A stretch of 64,000 nucleotides of DNA. Source: Arsukibacterium ikkense (lineage in GTDB: Bacteria; Pseudomonadota; Gammaproteobacteria; Enterobacterales; Alteromonadaceae). The notes below the pieces were generated by a model. The model had not been told where the DNA came from, made no database searches, and saw nothing but the letters and a program-made list of their open reading frames with translations. The stretch covers positions 62,001 to 126,000 of the forward strand of contig NZ_LAHO01000005.1 in assembly GCF_000987775.1 (NCBI RefSeq), given 5' to 3'. Both the position numbers and the translations under genes were made by a program. This document shows positions 9,467-20,208 of the stretch, one piece after another (the stretch's first letter is position 1; every line of letters starts with the position of its first letter).

Positions 9467-12400
9467 ATGGATACCAACAAAGGTATTATTGCCTGGTTTG
9501 CCCGCAACAGTGTGGCGGCCAACTTATTAATGGCAATTATTCTGGTGGCCGGTGTTGCCTCGGCCTTAACCATTAAAAAACAGGCCTTTCCGGAGATAGA
9601 ACTTGAAGTTGTTAACATCCGGGTAGCGTACCTGGGGGCGGCACCACAGGAAGTGGAAAGCGGGGTTATTGATAAAATTGAGCAAAGCCTGCGAGGGGTT
9701 AATGGTATTAAGCGTATCCGCTCTACCGCGGTAGAAGGACTGGCGACCATTCGGGCTGAGATTGCTTCCAATTATGATGTGCAGGAAGTGATGGATGAAA
9801 TTAAGACCCAGGTTGGTTCTATTTCGTCCTTACCAGAACAAACTGAGCGGCCGGTAGTATACCGGGTCAGGTTTCAAAGCAATGTGATGTGGCTGTCGCT
9901 ATATGGTGATGCGCCCGAGCGCACCTTAAAAGAGCTGGCCAAAGATATCCGCGATGAAATAAAAAAGCAGCCCGGCGTCAGTAAAGTTGATGTAGTGGCG
10001 GCCCGCGACTATGAGGTGGCGGTAGAGGTACCGGAGCTTAAATTAAAAGAATACGGCTTAACCCTGGATCAGGTAGTCGCTGCCATCCGGGCCAGCTCTG
10101 TTGATTTACCCGGCGGGGCTATTCGCTCAGAGAGCGGCAACATTTTACTACGTACCAAAGGCCAGGCTTATAATCAGGCCGATTTTGACAATATTGTTTT
10201 GCTGAAATTTACCGATGGCAGCCGTTTAACCCTGGGCGAAATTGCCACAGTCAATGATGGTTTTATTGAGCGCAGCCGTCTGGCAACCTTTGATGGCAAG
10301 AATAGCGTATCTATTCGCATTGATGCGGTCGGTGACGACGACACGCTGCAAATTGCTGATACCGTTAAACAATATGTTAAAGATAAAAAAGCCACTCTTC
10401 CGCCCAGTGTACAACTGGACTACTGGGGCGATTCCAGTTATTACCTGCAGGGCCGACTCGATTTAATGACCTATAATTTGCTTTATGGTGTGCTACTGGT
10501 GTTGCTGGCGTTAACACTGTTTCTGGAGTTTCGGGTCGCGTTCTGGGTCATGGTGGGTATTCCGGTGTGCTTTTTAGGCGCCCTGGCAATGTTGCCACTA
10601 CCGATGTTTGGCGTATCGATCAATATGATCAGTTTATTCGGCTTTATTCTGGTACTGGGGATAGTGGTCGATGATGCAATTATTATCGGCGAAAGTGCCT
10701 ATACCGAAATAGAGAAACGGGGTAAGTCGACTGAAGCTGTTATTGCTGGCGCCAAGAAAGTTGCCATGCCCGCCACCTTTGGCGTATTAACCACTATTGC
10801 TGCCTTTGTACCGATGTTAATGGTGGGCGGTGGCCAGTCGGCAATTTGGGAATCGATAGCCTGGGTTGTGGTGCTGTGCCTGGTGTTTTCAATTGTGGAA
10901 TCTAAACTGATTTTGCCTACGCACATTGCCAATATGGACACCACTCCCTGGAACCCGGACAAAGGTGGCCTCTACGCCGCAGGCCGTTTTGGCAGCAATA
11001 CCTTAAAACGGCTGCGCGAAGCGGTGTCACGCGGCCTGTTCCGCTTTATTCACAATAAATATAAGCCTTTTATTGAACATTGTATCCGGCTGCGCTACCT
11101 GACTATGGCCTGCTTTTTGGCGATGCTGATTTTAATGATTGGCGTGTTACAAGGCGGCTTTGTGCGTTGGGTTTTCTTTCCTGACATCCCAAGTGATTTT
11201 ATTCAGGCCAATGTGCAAATGGAAGAGGGCGCCTCGAATGAGGCCACCGTGTTAGCGATGCAGGAAATTGAGCGGGCATTACTGCGCGCCAATGCGCAGC
11301 TGGGGCGCGAATTTAATGAAGATGTAATTAAACACCGGTTGGTATTTTTAAACAGCGATACCAGCGGCCAGTTGGTGGTTGAGCTGGAAAAGAGTGAAAA
11401 GCGCGAAATTGATGGCTTTGAAATTGCCCGGCGCTGGCGCGAGCAGGTGCCGGAAATTCCGGGCCTGAAATCCTTTAAGGTAAACAGCTCTACCATGGGC
11501 GGCGGCGGGGCCGATATTGCGCTGCAACTGCGCGGTACTAATCTGCAAAACCTGCAACTGGCCACCGAAGAGCTGAAAGCCCGATTGGCAGAATATGCCG
11601 GGGTGTTTGATATTGAAGATAACCTGCTGGGCGGCAATGATGAAATTGTGCTGGCATTAAAACCGGAGGCTGATTTACTGGGTATTAGCCTGGCTGATTT
11701 AGCCCGCCAGGTGCGCTATGGCTTTTATGGCGCCGAAGCGCAGCGGCTGCAGCGCAATGGCGAAGAAATAAAAGTGATGGTGCGCTACCCGCGTGAAGAG
11801 CGCCGCTCGATTGGTGACTTAGAAAATATGCGGATCCGCACGGCTAATGGCGGCGAAGTGCCGTTTTCCCGGGTGGCCAGCTACACCATGCAGCCAAGCT
11901 TCAGTGCCATTAACCGGGTGAATGGCGAGCGGGCGGTGACTATTACTGCTGCGGCTGATAAAACCCTGATTGAACCCGGGGTGGTGGTACGTGAAGTACA
12001 ACGCAAAGTAATTAAAGAGCTGGAGCAAAAGTACCAGGGGGTAACCGGCTCGTTAGACGGTGCCAGCCAGGATGAAATTGATGCCCGGGTCGATTTAATG
12101 AAGGCGGCAGTGCTGGCGCTGTTTGCTATTTATGCACTGATGGCCATTCCGCTGAAATCGTACAGCCAGCCTTTGATTATTATGAGTGTGATCCCCTTTG
12201 GCCTAATTGGCGCCGTTATTGGTCATATGTTGCTTGGACTTAGCATGAGTATTATGTCAATTTTCGGCCTGGTGGCACTGGCCGGGGTCGTGGTGAATGA
12301 CAGCCTGATTATGGTCGACTTTGTCAACCGGGCGCGGGCCCAGGGCATTGCCATACGTCAGGCTGTGGTTGAAGCGGGTACGCAGCGCTTTCGGGCAATC

Positions 12401-12949
12401 TTGCTGACTTCGCTAACCACCTTTGTTGGCCTGGCGCCAATCGTACTGGAGCGCAGCTTACAGGCGAAAATTGTGGTACCGATGGCAGTATCGCTGGCTT
12501 TTGGTATTTTATTTGCCACGGTAATTACCCTGGTGCTGATCCCGGCATTGTATGTGATTCTGGAAGATACCAAAAAGACCGTGCCGCAGGCGTTTGGCAG
12601 TTTTGGCAGAGCCATTCGCAGCTATGCGGTGTTTAACCAGCCAGACAGCCGGCGTGAATTCTGGCAGTTTTTCTGGGTGCATATCGTGCTGCTGCTGGTA
12701 TTGCTGATAGTGGATAGCATAGTTGCCAGTATAGGCTTGCTACCAAACGGTGTGCTCGGTCTGAGCTATTTAATTGCTATGACTCTGCCAATTACTGCTG
12801 CAATTTGTCGCCGGTTACAAGGATTGCGCCTGAGCCGTTGGTGGGCATTACTATTACTTATTCCGCTGCTGGGATTGCTGATCCTGTTACTGATGTCGTT
12901 GTTTGAACATGACCAAACGGCAACCAATGAGGGTTACCAACTAAGCTGA
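9467..12949 (+). CDS. RND-superfamily efflux pump with C-terminal DUF805-like domain
   Basis: A 1160-residue inner-membrane proton-driven pump. I chose the ATG at 9467, just after the adaptor stop, rather than the upstream in-frame codon at 9425. Residues 1-1040 follow the RND plan of two 6-helix bundles and two large periplasmic loops. The transmembrane-4 motif [13 protein letters not shown] and the repeat-two [18 protein letters not shown] are visible, as is the starting [15 protein letters not shown] typical of this subfamily. After the twelfth helix, residues about 1060-1145 add a second membrane region ([12 protein letters not shown], then [17 protein letters not shown]) that matches the DUF805 pattern. 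This fusion is unusual for RND pumps. The substrate is unknown. The stop codon overlaps the next start (TGATG). Confidence 0.88.
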   Translation: MDTNKGIIAWFARNSVAANLLMAIILVAGVASALTIKKQAFPEIELEVVNIRVAYLGAAPQEVESGVIDKIEQSLRGVNGIKRIRSTAVEGLATIRAEIASNYDVQEVMDEIKTQVGSISSLPEQTERPVVYRVRFQSNVMWLSLYGDAPERTLKELAKDIRDEIKKQPGVSKVDVVAARDYEVAVEVPELKLKEYGLTLDQVVAAIRASSVDLPGGAIRSESGNILLRTKGQAYNQADFDNIVLLKFTDGSRLTLGEIATVNDGFIERSRLATFDGKNSVSIRIDAVGDDDTLQIADTVKQYVKDKKATLPPSVQLDYWGDSSYYLQGRLDLMTYNLLYGVLLVLLALTLFLEFRVAFWVMVGIPVCFLGALAMLPLPMFGVSINMISLFGFILVLGIVVDDAIIIGESAYTEIEKRGKSTEAVIAGAKKVAMPATFGVLTTIAAFVPMLMVGGGQSAIWESIAWVVVLCLVFSIVESKLILPTHIANMDTTPWNPDKGGLYAAGRFGSNTLKRLREAVSRGLFRFIHNKYKPFIEHCIRLRYLTMACFLAMLILMIGVLQGGFVRWVFFPDIPSDFIQANVQMEEGASNEATVLAMQEIERALLRANAQLGREFNEDVIKHRLVFLNSDTSGQLVVELEKSEKREIDGFEIARRWREQVPEIPGLKSFKVNSSTMGGGGADIALQLRGTNLQNLQLATEELKARLAEYAGVFDIEDNLLGGNDEIVLALKPEADLLGISLADLARQVRYGFYGAEAQRLQRNGEEIKVMVRYPREERRSIGDLENMRIRTANGGEVPFSRVASYTMQPSFSAINRVNGERAVTITAAADKTLIEPGVVVREVQRKVIKELEQKYQGVTGSLDGASQDEIDARVDLMKAAVLALFAIYALMAIPLKSYSQPLIIMSVIPFGLIGAVIGHMLLGLSMSIMSIFGLVALAGVVVNDSLIMVDFVNRARAQGIAIRQAVVEAGTQRFRAILLTSLTTFVGLAPIVLERSLQAKIVVPMAVSLAFGILFATVITLVLIPALYVILEDTKKTVPQAFGSFGRAIRSYAVFNQPDSRREFWQFFWVHIVLLLVLLIVDSIVASIGLLPNGVLGLSYLIAMTLPITAAICRRLQGLRLSRWWALLLLIPLLGLLILLLMSLFEHDQTATNEGYQLS

Positions 12950-14580
12950 TGACAGTGCTGCAATGGTTAACAGCGGCGATGCCGTTGTTAAGTGTGTTTA
13001 TGTTGCTGGTGTTGCTGCGAATGCCGGCCCGCCGGGCCATGCCCATCAGTTTGCTTGTTTGTACGTTGCTGGCTTACCTGGTATGGCAAATGCCCGCCGT
13101 GCAGCTGGCGGCTGCTGCGGCCGAGGGGCTGGTGATTGCTGCCACTATTTTATGGATAGTGTTTGGCGCTATTTTATTACTGAACGTGTTACAGCAAACC
13201 GGCGCTATTGATGTTATTAAAGCCGGTTTTGGCGCCATTTCCCCTGACAAACGGGTGCAACTAATTATCATTGCCTGGTTATTTGGCAGCTTTTTAGAAG
13301 GTGCGGCGGGTTTTGGCACGCCTGCGGCTATCGCAGCCCCTTTGCTGGTAGCACTTGGCTTTACGCCATTATCAGCAGTGGTGCTGGCGCTGGTTGCCGA
13401 TTCCAGTGCGGTGTCTTTTGGTGCAGTGGGTACGCCGGTGCTGGTCGGTATTGCGCAGGGCGTGCCGGGTATTGCTGTTGATGAAGTGTTGCAGGTCGCA
13501 CTCACCGCCATCAGTATCGATATTGCTGTGGCGTCCTGGTTGCCCTTATTGATGGTCGTAATGTTAACCCGCTTTTTTAGCGCTAAGCGCAGCTGGCGGG
13601 ATGGCCTGGCGATAGCCCCTTTTGCCTTGTTAAGTGGTTTAGCTTTTACCGTGCCAGCGTACCTGGTGGCGTTGTTGCTGGGGCCTGAATTTCCTTCAGT
13701 TCTGGGGGCGCTGATAGGCCTGGCGGTAGTTTGCACCGCGGCCCGCTACAGGGTTTTATTACCCGCCAGGCCCTGGTTATTTGCCAGCTCGCCAGCTGAT
13801 ACTTTGCCACGTGAAAATAGTCCAGCTGAACAACCGGCTCCGTCAGGTTTTGTTAGCACACCAAGCATGCCCTTGTGGCGCGCCTGGCTGCCTTATGTGT
13901 TAGTGGCAGCATTATTGGTGTTAAGCCGGATGCCGGGTTTACCGCTGAAACAGAGTTTGCAGCAATTAGCCTGGCAGTGGCCGGCGATTTTTGGCACTGA
14001 GCTTAGCGTATCGGTAAGCCCGTTATACCTGCCCGGTACCTTATTTGTGCTGGTGGCCATTGTCAGTTGTTTTTTACTGCGTGGCTCAAGCAGTATGTTA
14101 TGGGCGTCTTGCCGGCACAGTGGCCGCATGCTGCTACCTTCAGCTATCGCCCTGGCCGGTGCGGTACCGATGGTGCGGATTTTTCTGCAATCTGACGTTA
14201 ATGGCGCTGGCTTGCCGGCTATGCCATTAGCGCTGGCAGCCGAGGCAGCGCGATATCTGGCCGATAGCTGGCTGTGGTTTGCGCCCTTTGTTGGTGCCTT
14301 AGGTTCTTTTATTGCCGGCTCCGCTACGTTCTCCAATTTAATGTTTGGCAGTTTTCAGCAAGCCATGGCCGCTGAAGCGGGCCTGGCGCCAACGCTGGTG
14401 CTGGCGCTGCAAATGCTGGGCGCTAATGCCGGTAATATGATTTGTGTGGTGAACGTGGTGGCCGCAGCCAGCGTAGTTAACCTGCAGGGCCGCGAGGGTG
14501 ATATTATCCGTTATACTTTGTGGCCGATGTTATTTTACTGTGTGGCAGCAAGCAGCGTCGCCTGGCTATTATTTGTTTAA
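12949..14580 (+). CDS. L-lactate permease family transporter (LctP/LldP)
   Basis: A 543-residue, very hydrophobic protein with about 12-13 predicted membrane segments. The family signature is plain: [29 protein letters not shown] near residues 107-135, [21 protein letters not shown], and [24 protein letters not shown] near 445-470. Family members import lactate or glycolate with protons. The start ATG overlaps the RND pump stop by one base (TGATG), so translation is probably coupled. That is an odd pairing for a lactate permease, which usually sits beside lactate dehydrogenase genes; none is present here. The substrate therefore remains an inference from family only. Confidence 0.85.
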   Translation: MTVLQWLTAAMPLLSVFMLLVLLRMPARRAMPISLLVCTLLAYLVWQMPAVQLAAAAAEGLVIAATILWIVFGAILLLNVLQQTGAIDVIKAGFGAISPDKRVQLIIIAWLFGSFLEGAAGFGTPAAIAAPLLVALGFTPLSAVVLALVADSSAVSFGAVGTPVLVGIAQGVPGIAVDEVLQVALTAISIDIAVASWLPLLMVVMLTRFFSAKRSWRDGLAIAPFALLSGLAFTVPAYLVALLLGPEFPSVLGALIGLAVVCTAARYRVLLPARPWLFASSPADTLPRENSPAEQPAPSGFVSTPSMPLWRAWLPYVLVAALLVLSRMPGLPLKQSLQQLAWQWPAIFGTELSVSVSPLYLPGTLFVLVAIVSCFLLRGSSSMLWASCRHSGRMLLPSAIALAGAVPMVRIFLQSDVNGAGLPAMPLALAAEAARYLADSWLWFAPFVGALGSFIAGSATFSNLMFGSFQQAMAAEAGLAPTLVLALQMLGANAGNMICVVNVVAAASVVNLQGREGDIIRYTLWPMLFYCVAASSVAWLLFV

Positions 14581-14632
14581 GGCTGGTTTACATGACACTG
14601 CTTTTTAGAAGGCGGCTTTATTTAGGGAAAGT

Positions 14633-14890
14633 ATGAAAATAATTTTTAAAGCTAACGATATTATAGAAGCGCATATTGTCGCCGGTATGCTGCAGTCATA
14701 TGGTATAGAGGCGCACGTGGGTGGCCATTATTTGCAAGGCGCAGTAGGTGACTTGGCGCCGCTGGGCATTGCTAATATTTTGGTATCAGATGCCGACGTT
14801 GTCCAGGCTGAGCAGATCATTGCTGAATACCAAGATGGCGCTAGCAGCAGCGAACCGGATGATCCGCTGCTACTGCCTGAGCCGGGTTAG
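14633..14890 (+). CDS. DUF2007 family putative signal-transducing protein
   Basis: An 85-residue soluble protein matching the DUF2007 pattern: [29 protein letters not shown], a central [37 protein letters not shown], then an acidic proline-ending tail. This ACT/ferredoxin-like small domain is annotated as signal-transducing by analogy with plant homologues, but no biochemical role is established. It is preceded by a GGGAAAGT ribosome site. Its stop codon overlaps the end of the convergent sdaA gene by four bases. Confidence 0.8.
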   Translation: MKIIFKANDIIEAHIVAGMLQSYGIEAHVGGHYLQGAVGDLAPLGIANILVSDADVVQAEQIIAEYQDGASSSEPDDPLLLPEPG

Positions 14891-16269
14891 CACTCAATAA
14901 TATTAACCGCCAGGCCGCCACGCGACGTTTCCTTGTACTTGGTTTGCATATCGCGCCCGGTATCCCACATGGTTTTAATCACTTTATCCAGTGACACTTT
15001 CTGATCGCCACTGCCGCGCAGCGCCAGCCGTGAGGCATTAATAGCCTTGATTGAGCCCATGGCATTACGCTCAATGCAAGGCACCTGCACCAAACCGCCA
15101 ACCGGATCGCAGGTTAAGCCGAGGTTATGCTCCATGCCTATTTCAGCAGCATTTTCAACATGCAGCGGCGTACCACCCTGAATTTCAGTTAATGCAGCTG
15201 CAGCCATCGAGCAGGCCACGCCCACTTCGCCCTGACAGCCCACTTCGGCACCTGAGATAGAGGCGTTTTTCTTATATAAAATGCCAATAGCGGCCGCGGT
15301 AAGCAGGTAGCGGGTGGCAATTTCCGGGCTAACCGGCTGAATAAACTTATCAACATACATCAGCACCGCCGGAATAATACCAGCCGCGCCGTTGGTTGGC
15401 GCAGTAACTACCCGGCCACCGGCTGCATTTTCTTCGTTTACCGCCAATGCAAACAAATTTACCCAGTCCATTACCTGCAACGGGTCGTTACTTTTTTCGG
15501 AAATTAACCGCTTATACAACGCCGGTGCCCGCCGTTTCACCTTTAAGCCACCCGGTAAAATGCCTTCGGTTTTAATGCCGCGGTCAATACAGGCGCGCAT
15601 GGTCAGCCAGATATTATTCAGCTCGCTTTCAATCTGCGCCGGGCTGCGCAGTACTTTTTCGTTTTCCAGCATTAAGCCAGACACCGACAAGCCGTGCTCT
15701 TTACACAAGGCCAATAATTCTGCACCAGATTCAAACGGGAAGGGCGGCGGGTTAGCTGCGGCAAACTGGCTGGCAGCTTGTTTTTCTTTGGCAAAATCTT
15801 CGGCTTTAACAATAAAGCCGCCGCCTATTGAAAAGTACACTTCGCGCAGTAATTCATGTTTGCTGCTGTCAAAGGCCACCAGCTCCATACCGTTAGAATG
15901 TTCTTTTAGCGTTTTGCGCCGGTGAAATACGATGGCGCCGTCGCGGGCAAATTTTACGCTCTGGCGTTGTGCCAGCTGCAGTTGCTGGCTGTCGTGCACC
16001 TGTTTTAGTAAGCCGTCGATGGTATCCGGGTCGACGGTTTCTGGTAAATAGCCAGATAAGCCGAGGATCACCGCCTTACCCGTACCGTGACCAATGCCGG
16101 TCTGGCCCAACGAGCCATACAGCTCAACTTTAATACTGGCTACCTGTTCCAGCAAGGATGCTTCACAGAGGTTATCGGTAAATTTTTTGGCGGCGCGCAT
16201 CGGCCCTACAGTGTGCGAACTGGAGGGGCCAATGCCAATACTAAACATGTCAAAAGCACTGATAATCAT
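14887..16269 (-). CDS. sdaA: L-serine ammonia-lyase (4Fe-4S)
   Basis: A 460-residue single-chain L-serine dehydratase that turns L-serine into pyruvate and ammonia. The N-terminal beta domain begins with the family motif [18 protein letters not shown] near residues 11-28. The C-terminal alpha domain carries the iron-sulfur cysteines in [43 protein letters not shown] and the [12 protein letters not shown]-type segment. Length matches SdaA (about 454). The C-terminal ending [13 protein letters not shown] closes with the terminal cysteine known to act as an active-site plug in family members. It appears monocistronic; a hairpin repeat lies upstream of its start. Confidence 0.93.
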   Translation of the reverse strand: MIISAFDMFSIGIGPSSSHTVGPMRAAKKFTDNLCEASLLEQVASIKVELYGSLGQTGIGHGTGKAVILGLSGYLPETVDPDTIDGLLKQVHDSQQLQLAQRQSVKFARDGAIVFHRRKTLKEHSNGMELVAFDSSKHELLREVYFSIGGGFIVKAEDFAKEKQAASQFAAANPPPFPFESGAELLALCKEHGLSVSGLMLENEKVLRSPAQIESELNNIWLTMRACIDRGIKTEGILPGGLKVKRRAPALYKRLISEKSNDPLQVMDWVNLFALAVNEENAAGGRVVTAPTNGAAGIIPAVLMYVDKFIQPVSPEIATRYLLTAAAIGILYKKNASISGAEVGCQGEVGVACSMAAAALTEIQGGTPLHVENAAEIGMEHNLGLTCDPVGGLVQVPCIERNAMGSIKAINASRLALRGSGDQKVSLDKVIKTMWDTGRDMQTKYKETSRGGLAVNIIEC

Positions 16270-16390
16270 AGGGGTATCTATTAGTTTATTTTATGAAATT
16301 GCGGCTATTGTAACGGAAGCAGGCCACTACTGTAAGCAGGGTGGTAACTGGTCGGGTGTTATTACTAAATGTATCACCGAATGGCCGAAC

Positions 16391-16493
16391 CGGACCCGGT
16401 TTGCTCACGCTAACACGCCGTAAACCCATCCCTGGGGGCTCGTTTCCGCCCGTCCAGGGCTTCAACGGTTAGCTTAGAGCAAACCGAGTCCTG
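16391..16493. repeat. Dispersed hairpin repeat, family 1, copy 1
   Basis: This element of about 100 bases is nearly identical to one at 22282-22385. It can fold into a long hairpin. The outer arms are CGGTTTGCTC and GAGCAAACCG, next come GCTAAC and GTTAGC, and the innermost pair is CCCTGG and CCAGGG. It sits between the start of sdaA and the end of the Nudix gene, so it belongs to neither coding region. It resembles REP/BIME or small MITE-like elements. Confidence 0.85.
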
Positions 16494-16526
16494 TTTACGC
16501 AGTAGATTCGTAAAGAAAAGATTACG

Positions 16527-17135
16527 TTATTTGAGCTGCAAACACAGCTGATGCATAATGGCGGCGGTGGCGCCCCAGATAAACTTATCCTGATACGGCA
16601 TAAAATGCAGTTGCCGGGTTTTGCCCTGCAGGGTAAGCGCGAGTTGATGACGATTATCTTGTGGCAGAAAATGGCTAAGGGGTACCTCAAATACCGCTGC
16701 TACTTCTGATACCTGTAACTGCAAGCCGCGTTGCGGGCTGATTATGCCAACCCAGGGCTCGATAATAAAACCGGTGCTGGTGTCTTGCGCCGGTAAACGC
16801 CCAAGCAGAGTGACTTCCGTACTGGCCAGGCCTATTTCCTCTTCGGCTTCACGCAGCGCTGCCTGGCTGCTGCTTTCGCCAGGTTCTATCCGCCCGCCCG
16901 GAAAGCTGATTTGCCCCGGGTGATGGCGCAGGTGCAGGGCGCGTTGGGTAAACAACACTTTAAGCTGATGGCCATAGTCGACAATCGGCACCAGCACAGC
17001 GGCATGCTGAGACGTTGACCGGGTGCTGTTGGTTAACGGCACCGGGCCTTTTTGCACCGACAGCGGGCTAGCCGCCGTCAGTGTATTGCGGGTTAATACA
17101 AAGCGGCTGCAAAACTGCTCAGCCAGCATCGGCAA
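16527..17135 (-). CDS. CoA pyrophosphatase-type Nudix hydrolase (NudL/YeaB-like)
   Basis: A 202-residue Nudix hydrolase. The full Nudix box occupies residues 80-103 (GG, REAEEEIG), with the metal-binding glutamates REAEEE. It is directly preceded by RALHLRHHPGQISFP, the signature of the CoA pyrophosphatase subgroup (UPF0035). Family members cleave CoA and acyl-CoAs to phosphopantetheine compounds and 3',5'-ADP. The first 35 residues are unlike the family and may be partly untranslated; the annotated start overlaps the end of pabB by 17 bases, which fits translational coupling. The pabB-nudL order on one strand is common in gammaproteobacteria. Confidence 0.87.
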   Translation of the reverse strand: MPMLAEQFCSRFVLTRNTLTAASPLSVQKGPVPLTNSTRSTSQHAAVLVPIVDYGHQLKVLFTQRALHLRHHPGQISFPGGRIEPGESSSQAALREAEEEIGLASTEVTLLGRLPAQDTSTGFIIEPWVGIISPQRGLQLQVSEVAAVFEVPLSHFLPQDNRHQLALTLQGKTRQLHFMPYQDKFIWGATAAIMHQLCLQLK

Positions 17136-18507
17136 CTTCCTGAGTTCTATTCAGGTTAGCCAGCACTGGTAATATCTTGTTTACCTTATCTAAGGTTTCC
17201 TGATATTCGCTCTGTGCTTCCGAATCGGCAACAATGCCGCCACCGGCCCAGCAGTGCATCACTCCGTCGCTGCCAACCAGGGTGCGAATAGCAATGTTGG
17301 TATCCATATCGCCATTGTTATTAATATAGCCAATGGCACCGCAATATACTGAGCGCCGGTGCGGCTCGAGTTGTTCAATGATCTGCATTGCTGCCACCTT
17401 GGGTGCGCCGGTAATAGAGCCGCCCGGAAAAGCGCCGCGCAATAAATCACAGGCGCTGTAGTGGCTGGCCAGAGTGCCGGTTACGGTACTGACTAAATGA
17501 TGTACTGCCGGGAAGCTTTCAATGGCAAATAATTGCGGCACCTCAACGCTGCCCACACTGCAGACTTTGCCCAGATCATTACGCAGTAAATCAACAATCA
17601 TTACATTTTCGGCCCGATCTTTTTCAGCCTGTTGCAGCTGGACGGCGGCTTGTTTATCTAACTCTGGGTTACTGTGGCGGGGACGGGTGCCTTTAATCGG
17701 TTTGGTTTCTACCTGGCGGTTTTTCAGTTGTAAAAACCGCTCAGGCGAAATACTGAGTACCGCACCCTGTTCCAAGCGGATAAAGGCCGAAAAAGGGGCG
17801 GCGTTAGCGTCACGCAAAGCCAGGTAGGCTTGCCATTCGTCGCCCTGATAGGCTGCACTAAAACGCTGCGCCAGATTAATCTGGTAGCAGTTGCCGCTGA
17901 GTAAATGCTGCTGAATTTGGGCAAAGCGCTGGTTATAGTGCTGCTGGCTCAGATTCGCCTGCCATGGCGTAGTCAGGGTAAAGGGGGCCACGTTGCTTAG
18001 CTGTTGCAGCTGATATTGCAGTTGCTGCCAGCGCTGAGCGGCATTGGCGCTATAATCGACACACCATAGCTGTTGCTGTTGCTTATCTAACACCAGCGCC
18101 CAGCTATAAAGGCCGACTGCCATATCTGGCAGCTGAATATCCTGCTCGCTAAGCGCAGGTAGTTGTTCCAGATAACGGCCTAAATCGTAGCCAAAGTAAC
18201 CCAGCGCACCACCGGTAAAAGGCAGTTCGCTGACGGCAGCTACCGGGAAATAGCGCTTTAGTGCACAATCTAATACGGTAAAAGGGTCTTCTTGGTAATC
18301 GTGGCTGCCGTGCTCGTCACGTAAGGTGGTAATGCCGTTTTTGGCAGTTAAGGTAGCCAAGGGTTGCATTACCATGATCTGGTAGCGACTGTTCGGATGG
18401 CCGGTTGCAGCAGAGTCGAGCAACATGGCCCATGGCTGACTGGCAAAACAGGCAAAATAGTCAGCCAAATCCTCTGGCGCGTTCTGTGGAATTAAATACT
18501 GCTGCAT
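17119..18507 (-). CDS. pabB: Aminodeoxychorismate synthase component I
   Basis: A 462-residue chorismate-utilising enzyme. The N-terminal anthranilate-synthase-I domain (residues 1-150) includes FTGGALGYFGYDLGRYLE. The C-terminal chorismate-binding domain contains SISPERFLQLKNRQVETKPIKGTRPR, AENVMIVDLLRNDLGKVC, GAFPGGSITGAPKVAAMQIIE and YCGAIGYI. The lysine in the PIKGT motif marks PabB rather than TrpE (PIAGT). With PabA it forms 4-amino-4-deoxychorismate for folate. The glutamine amidotransferase partner is not adjacent, as is usual in enterics. It is the first gene of an apparent pabB-Nudix operon and is divergent from the fumarase gene. Confidence 0.92.
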   Translation of the reverse strand: MQQYLIPQNAPEDLADYFACFASQPWAMLLDSAATGHPNSRYQIMVMQPLATLTAKNGITTLRDEHGSHDYQEDPFTVLDCALKRYFPVAAVSELPFTGGALGYFGYDLGRYLEQLPALSEQDIQLPDMAVGLYSWALVLDKQQQQLWCVDYSANAAQRWQQLQYQLQQLSNVAPFTLTTPWQANLSQQHYNQRFAQIQQHLLSGNCYQINLAQRFSAAYQGDEWQAYLALRDANAAPFSAFIRLEQGAVLSISPERFLQLKNRQVETKPIKGTRPRHSNPELDKQAAVQLQQAEKDRAENVMIVDLLRNDLGKVCSVGSVEVPQLFAIESFPAVHHLVSTVTGTLASHYSACDLLRGAFPGGSITGAPKVAAMQIIEQLEPHRRSVYCGAIGYINNNGDMDTNIAIRTLVGSDGVMHCWAGGGIVADSEAQSEYQETLDKVNKILPVLANLNRTQEVADAG

Positions 18508-18605
18508 AGAAGGGCTAGCCGCTGTTTTCGATGCGGGGTATCATACCAGCACAGCTAATAATAGTTAATGGCTAAGCCAGTTTAGACAATAAAGGAAACG
18601 TAAGC

Positions 18606-20138
18606 ATGACGGTAATTCGCCAACAAGACTTTATCGAGAGTATTGAAGATGCGTTGCAGTATATCTCGTACTATCATCCGCTGGATTTTATTCAGGCGCT
18701 GGAACAGGCTTACCATAAAGAGCAGAACCAGGCAGCGAAAGACGCTATTGCTCAAATTCTGATTAATTCGCGGATGTCGGCCGAAGGCCACCGGCCTATT
18801 TGTCAGGATACCGGCATTGTCACCTGTTTTGTTAAAATTGGCATGGATGTCAAATGGGATAAAACCGACCTGACTGTGCAGCAAATGGTCGACGAAGGCA
18901 CCCGTCGAGCCTACTTAAACCCTGACAACCCGCTGCGCGCCTCTATTGTGGCAGACCCGGCCGGCGCGCGCAAAAACACCAAAGACAATACGCCTGCCGT
19001 GGTGCATATCGATTTAGTCGCCGGCCATCATGTGGAAGTGATGATTGCTGCCAAAGGCGGTGGCTCTGAAAATAAAACTAAAATGGCCATGCTTAACCCG
19101 TCTGATTCTATTGTTGACTGGGTGCTGGAAACCTTACCGAAAATGGGCGCCGGCTGGTGTCCGCCAGGTATGTTAGGTATCGGCATTGGCGGTACCGCCG
19201 AAAAAGCCGCTGTGCTGGCCAAAGAGTCACTGATGGAGCCGGTAGATATTCAGCAGTTAATCGATAAAGGTGCAGAAACTGCTGATGAGAAACTGCGCTT
19301 AGAGCTGTATGAAAAAGTAAACAAACTGGGCATTGGCGCTCAGGGCTTAGGTGGTTTAACTACGGTGGTAGATGTAAAAATTAACAGCGTGCCCACCCAT
19401 GCTGCCAGCTTACCAGTGGTGATGATCCCAAACTGCGCCGCAACCCGTCATTTGCACTTTCATCTGGATGGCAGTGGCCCGGCCGATATTAAGCCGCCAA
19501 AACTGGAAGATTGGCCACAGGTGACCTGGGAGCTGGGGGCCAATGTACGCCGGGTGAACCTGGATACCATTACTCCGGCTGATGTACAAAGCTGGCAGGC
19601 CGGTGAAACCGTGCTGTTAAGCGGCAAAATGCTGACTGGCCGCGATGCTGCCCATAAACGGATTGCCGATATGCTGAATAAAGGCGAAGGTTTACCAGAA
19701 GGGGTAGACCTGCGTAACCGCTTTATTTACTACGTCGGCCCGGTGGATGCGGTACGGGATGAAGTAGTAGGCCCGGCCGGCCCGACGACTGCCACCCGGA
19801 TGGATAAATTTACCGAAATGATGTTATCGCAAACTGGTTTACTGGGCATGATTGGTAAATCAGAGCGCGGCGATCTGACAGTAGAGAGCATTAAGAAACA
19901 CAAAGCGGTGTATTTAATGGCAGTGGGCGGCGCAGCCTATCTGGTGTCAAAAGCCATTAAAAAGTCCCGGGTAGTGGCTTTTGCCGACTTAGGTATGGAA
20001 GCCATTTACGAGTTTGAAGTAGAGGATATGCCGGTAACTGTAGCGGTAGACTCCAACGGTAATAACGTGCATAAGCAAGGCCCGGCGATCTGGAAAGCCA
20101 ATATTGCCGATCTGGATGCCAAGCTAAAGGCAAAATAA
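18606..20138 (+). CDS. Fumarate hydratase, class I (4Fe-4S)
   Basis: A 510-residue iron-sulfur fumarase interconverting fumarate and malate in the TCA cycle. The N-terminal alpha domain has CQDTGIVTCFVKIG (residues about 62-75) and PPGMLGIGIGGTAEKA. A further conserved cysteine is in VMIPNCAATRHLHFHLDG. The C-terminal beta domain has ISGKMLTGRDAAH-like LSGKMLTGRDAAHKR and GPVDAV...GPAGPTTATRMDKF. These are class I (FumA/FumB) hallmarks rather than class II FumC. A strong GGAAACGTAAGC leader precedes the ATG. It is divergent from pabB. An intrinsic terminator follows 14 bases after the stop. Confidence 0.93.
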   Translation: MTVIRQQDFIESIEDALQYISYYHPLDFIQALEQAYHKEQNQAAKDAIAQILINSRMSAEGHRPICQDTGIVTCFVKIGMDVKWDKTDLTVQQMVDEGTRRAYLNPDNPLRASIVADPAGARKNTKDNTPAVVHIDLVAGHHVEVMIAAKGGGSENKTKMAMLNPSDSIVDWVLETLPKMGAGWCPPGMLGIGIGGTAEKAAVLAKESLMEPVDIQQLIDKGAETADEKLRLELYEKVNKLGIGAQGLGGLTTVVDVKINSVPTHAASLPVVMIPNCAATRHLHFHLDGSGPADIKPPKLEDWPQVTWELGANVRRVNLDTITPADVQSWQAGETVLLSGKMLTGRDAAHKRIADMLNKGEGLPEGVDLRNRFIYYVGPVDAVRDEVVGPAGPTTATRMDKFTEMMLSQTGLLGMIGKSERGDLTVESIKKHKAVYLMAVGGAAYLVSKAIKKSRVVAFADLGMEAIYEFEVEDMPVTVAVDSNGNNVHKQGPAIWKANIADLDAKLKAK

Positions 20139-20151
20139 TAACAATATAATC

Positions 20152-20187
20152 GCGCCGGCTGATCCCGGCGCTTTGCTTTGATTTTGA
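20152..20187 (+). terminator. Rho-independent terminator after fumarase
   Basis: A 7-bp GC stem, GCGCCGG (20152-20158) with CCGGCGC (20165-20171), a six-base loop, and a T-rich tail (TTTGCTTTGATTTT). It lies immediately after the fumarase stop and before the S9 peptidase gene. Confidence 0.75.
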
Positions 20188-20208
20188 ACATGCCCAAGGG
20201 GAGCGAAC

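Noticed and set aside
16391-16493. Reading hairpin repeat family 1 as attC sites because of the GCTAAC/GTTAGC words
   Set aside because: The words are inner stem arms of a perfect outer hairpin, there are no cassette genes beside them, and the other copy has GCTGAC/GTCAGC.
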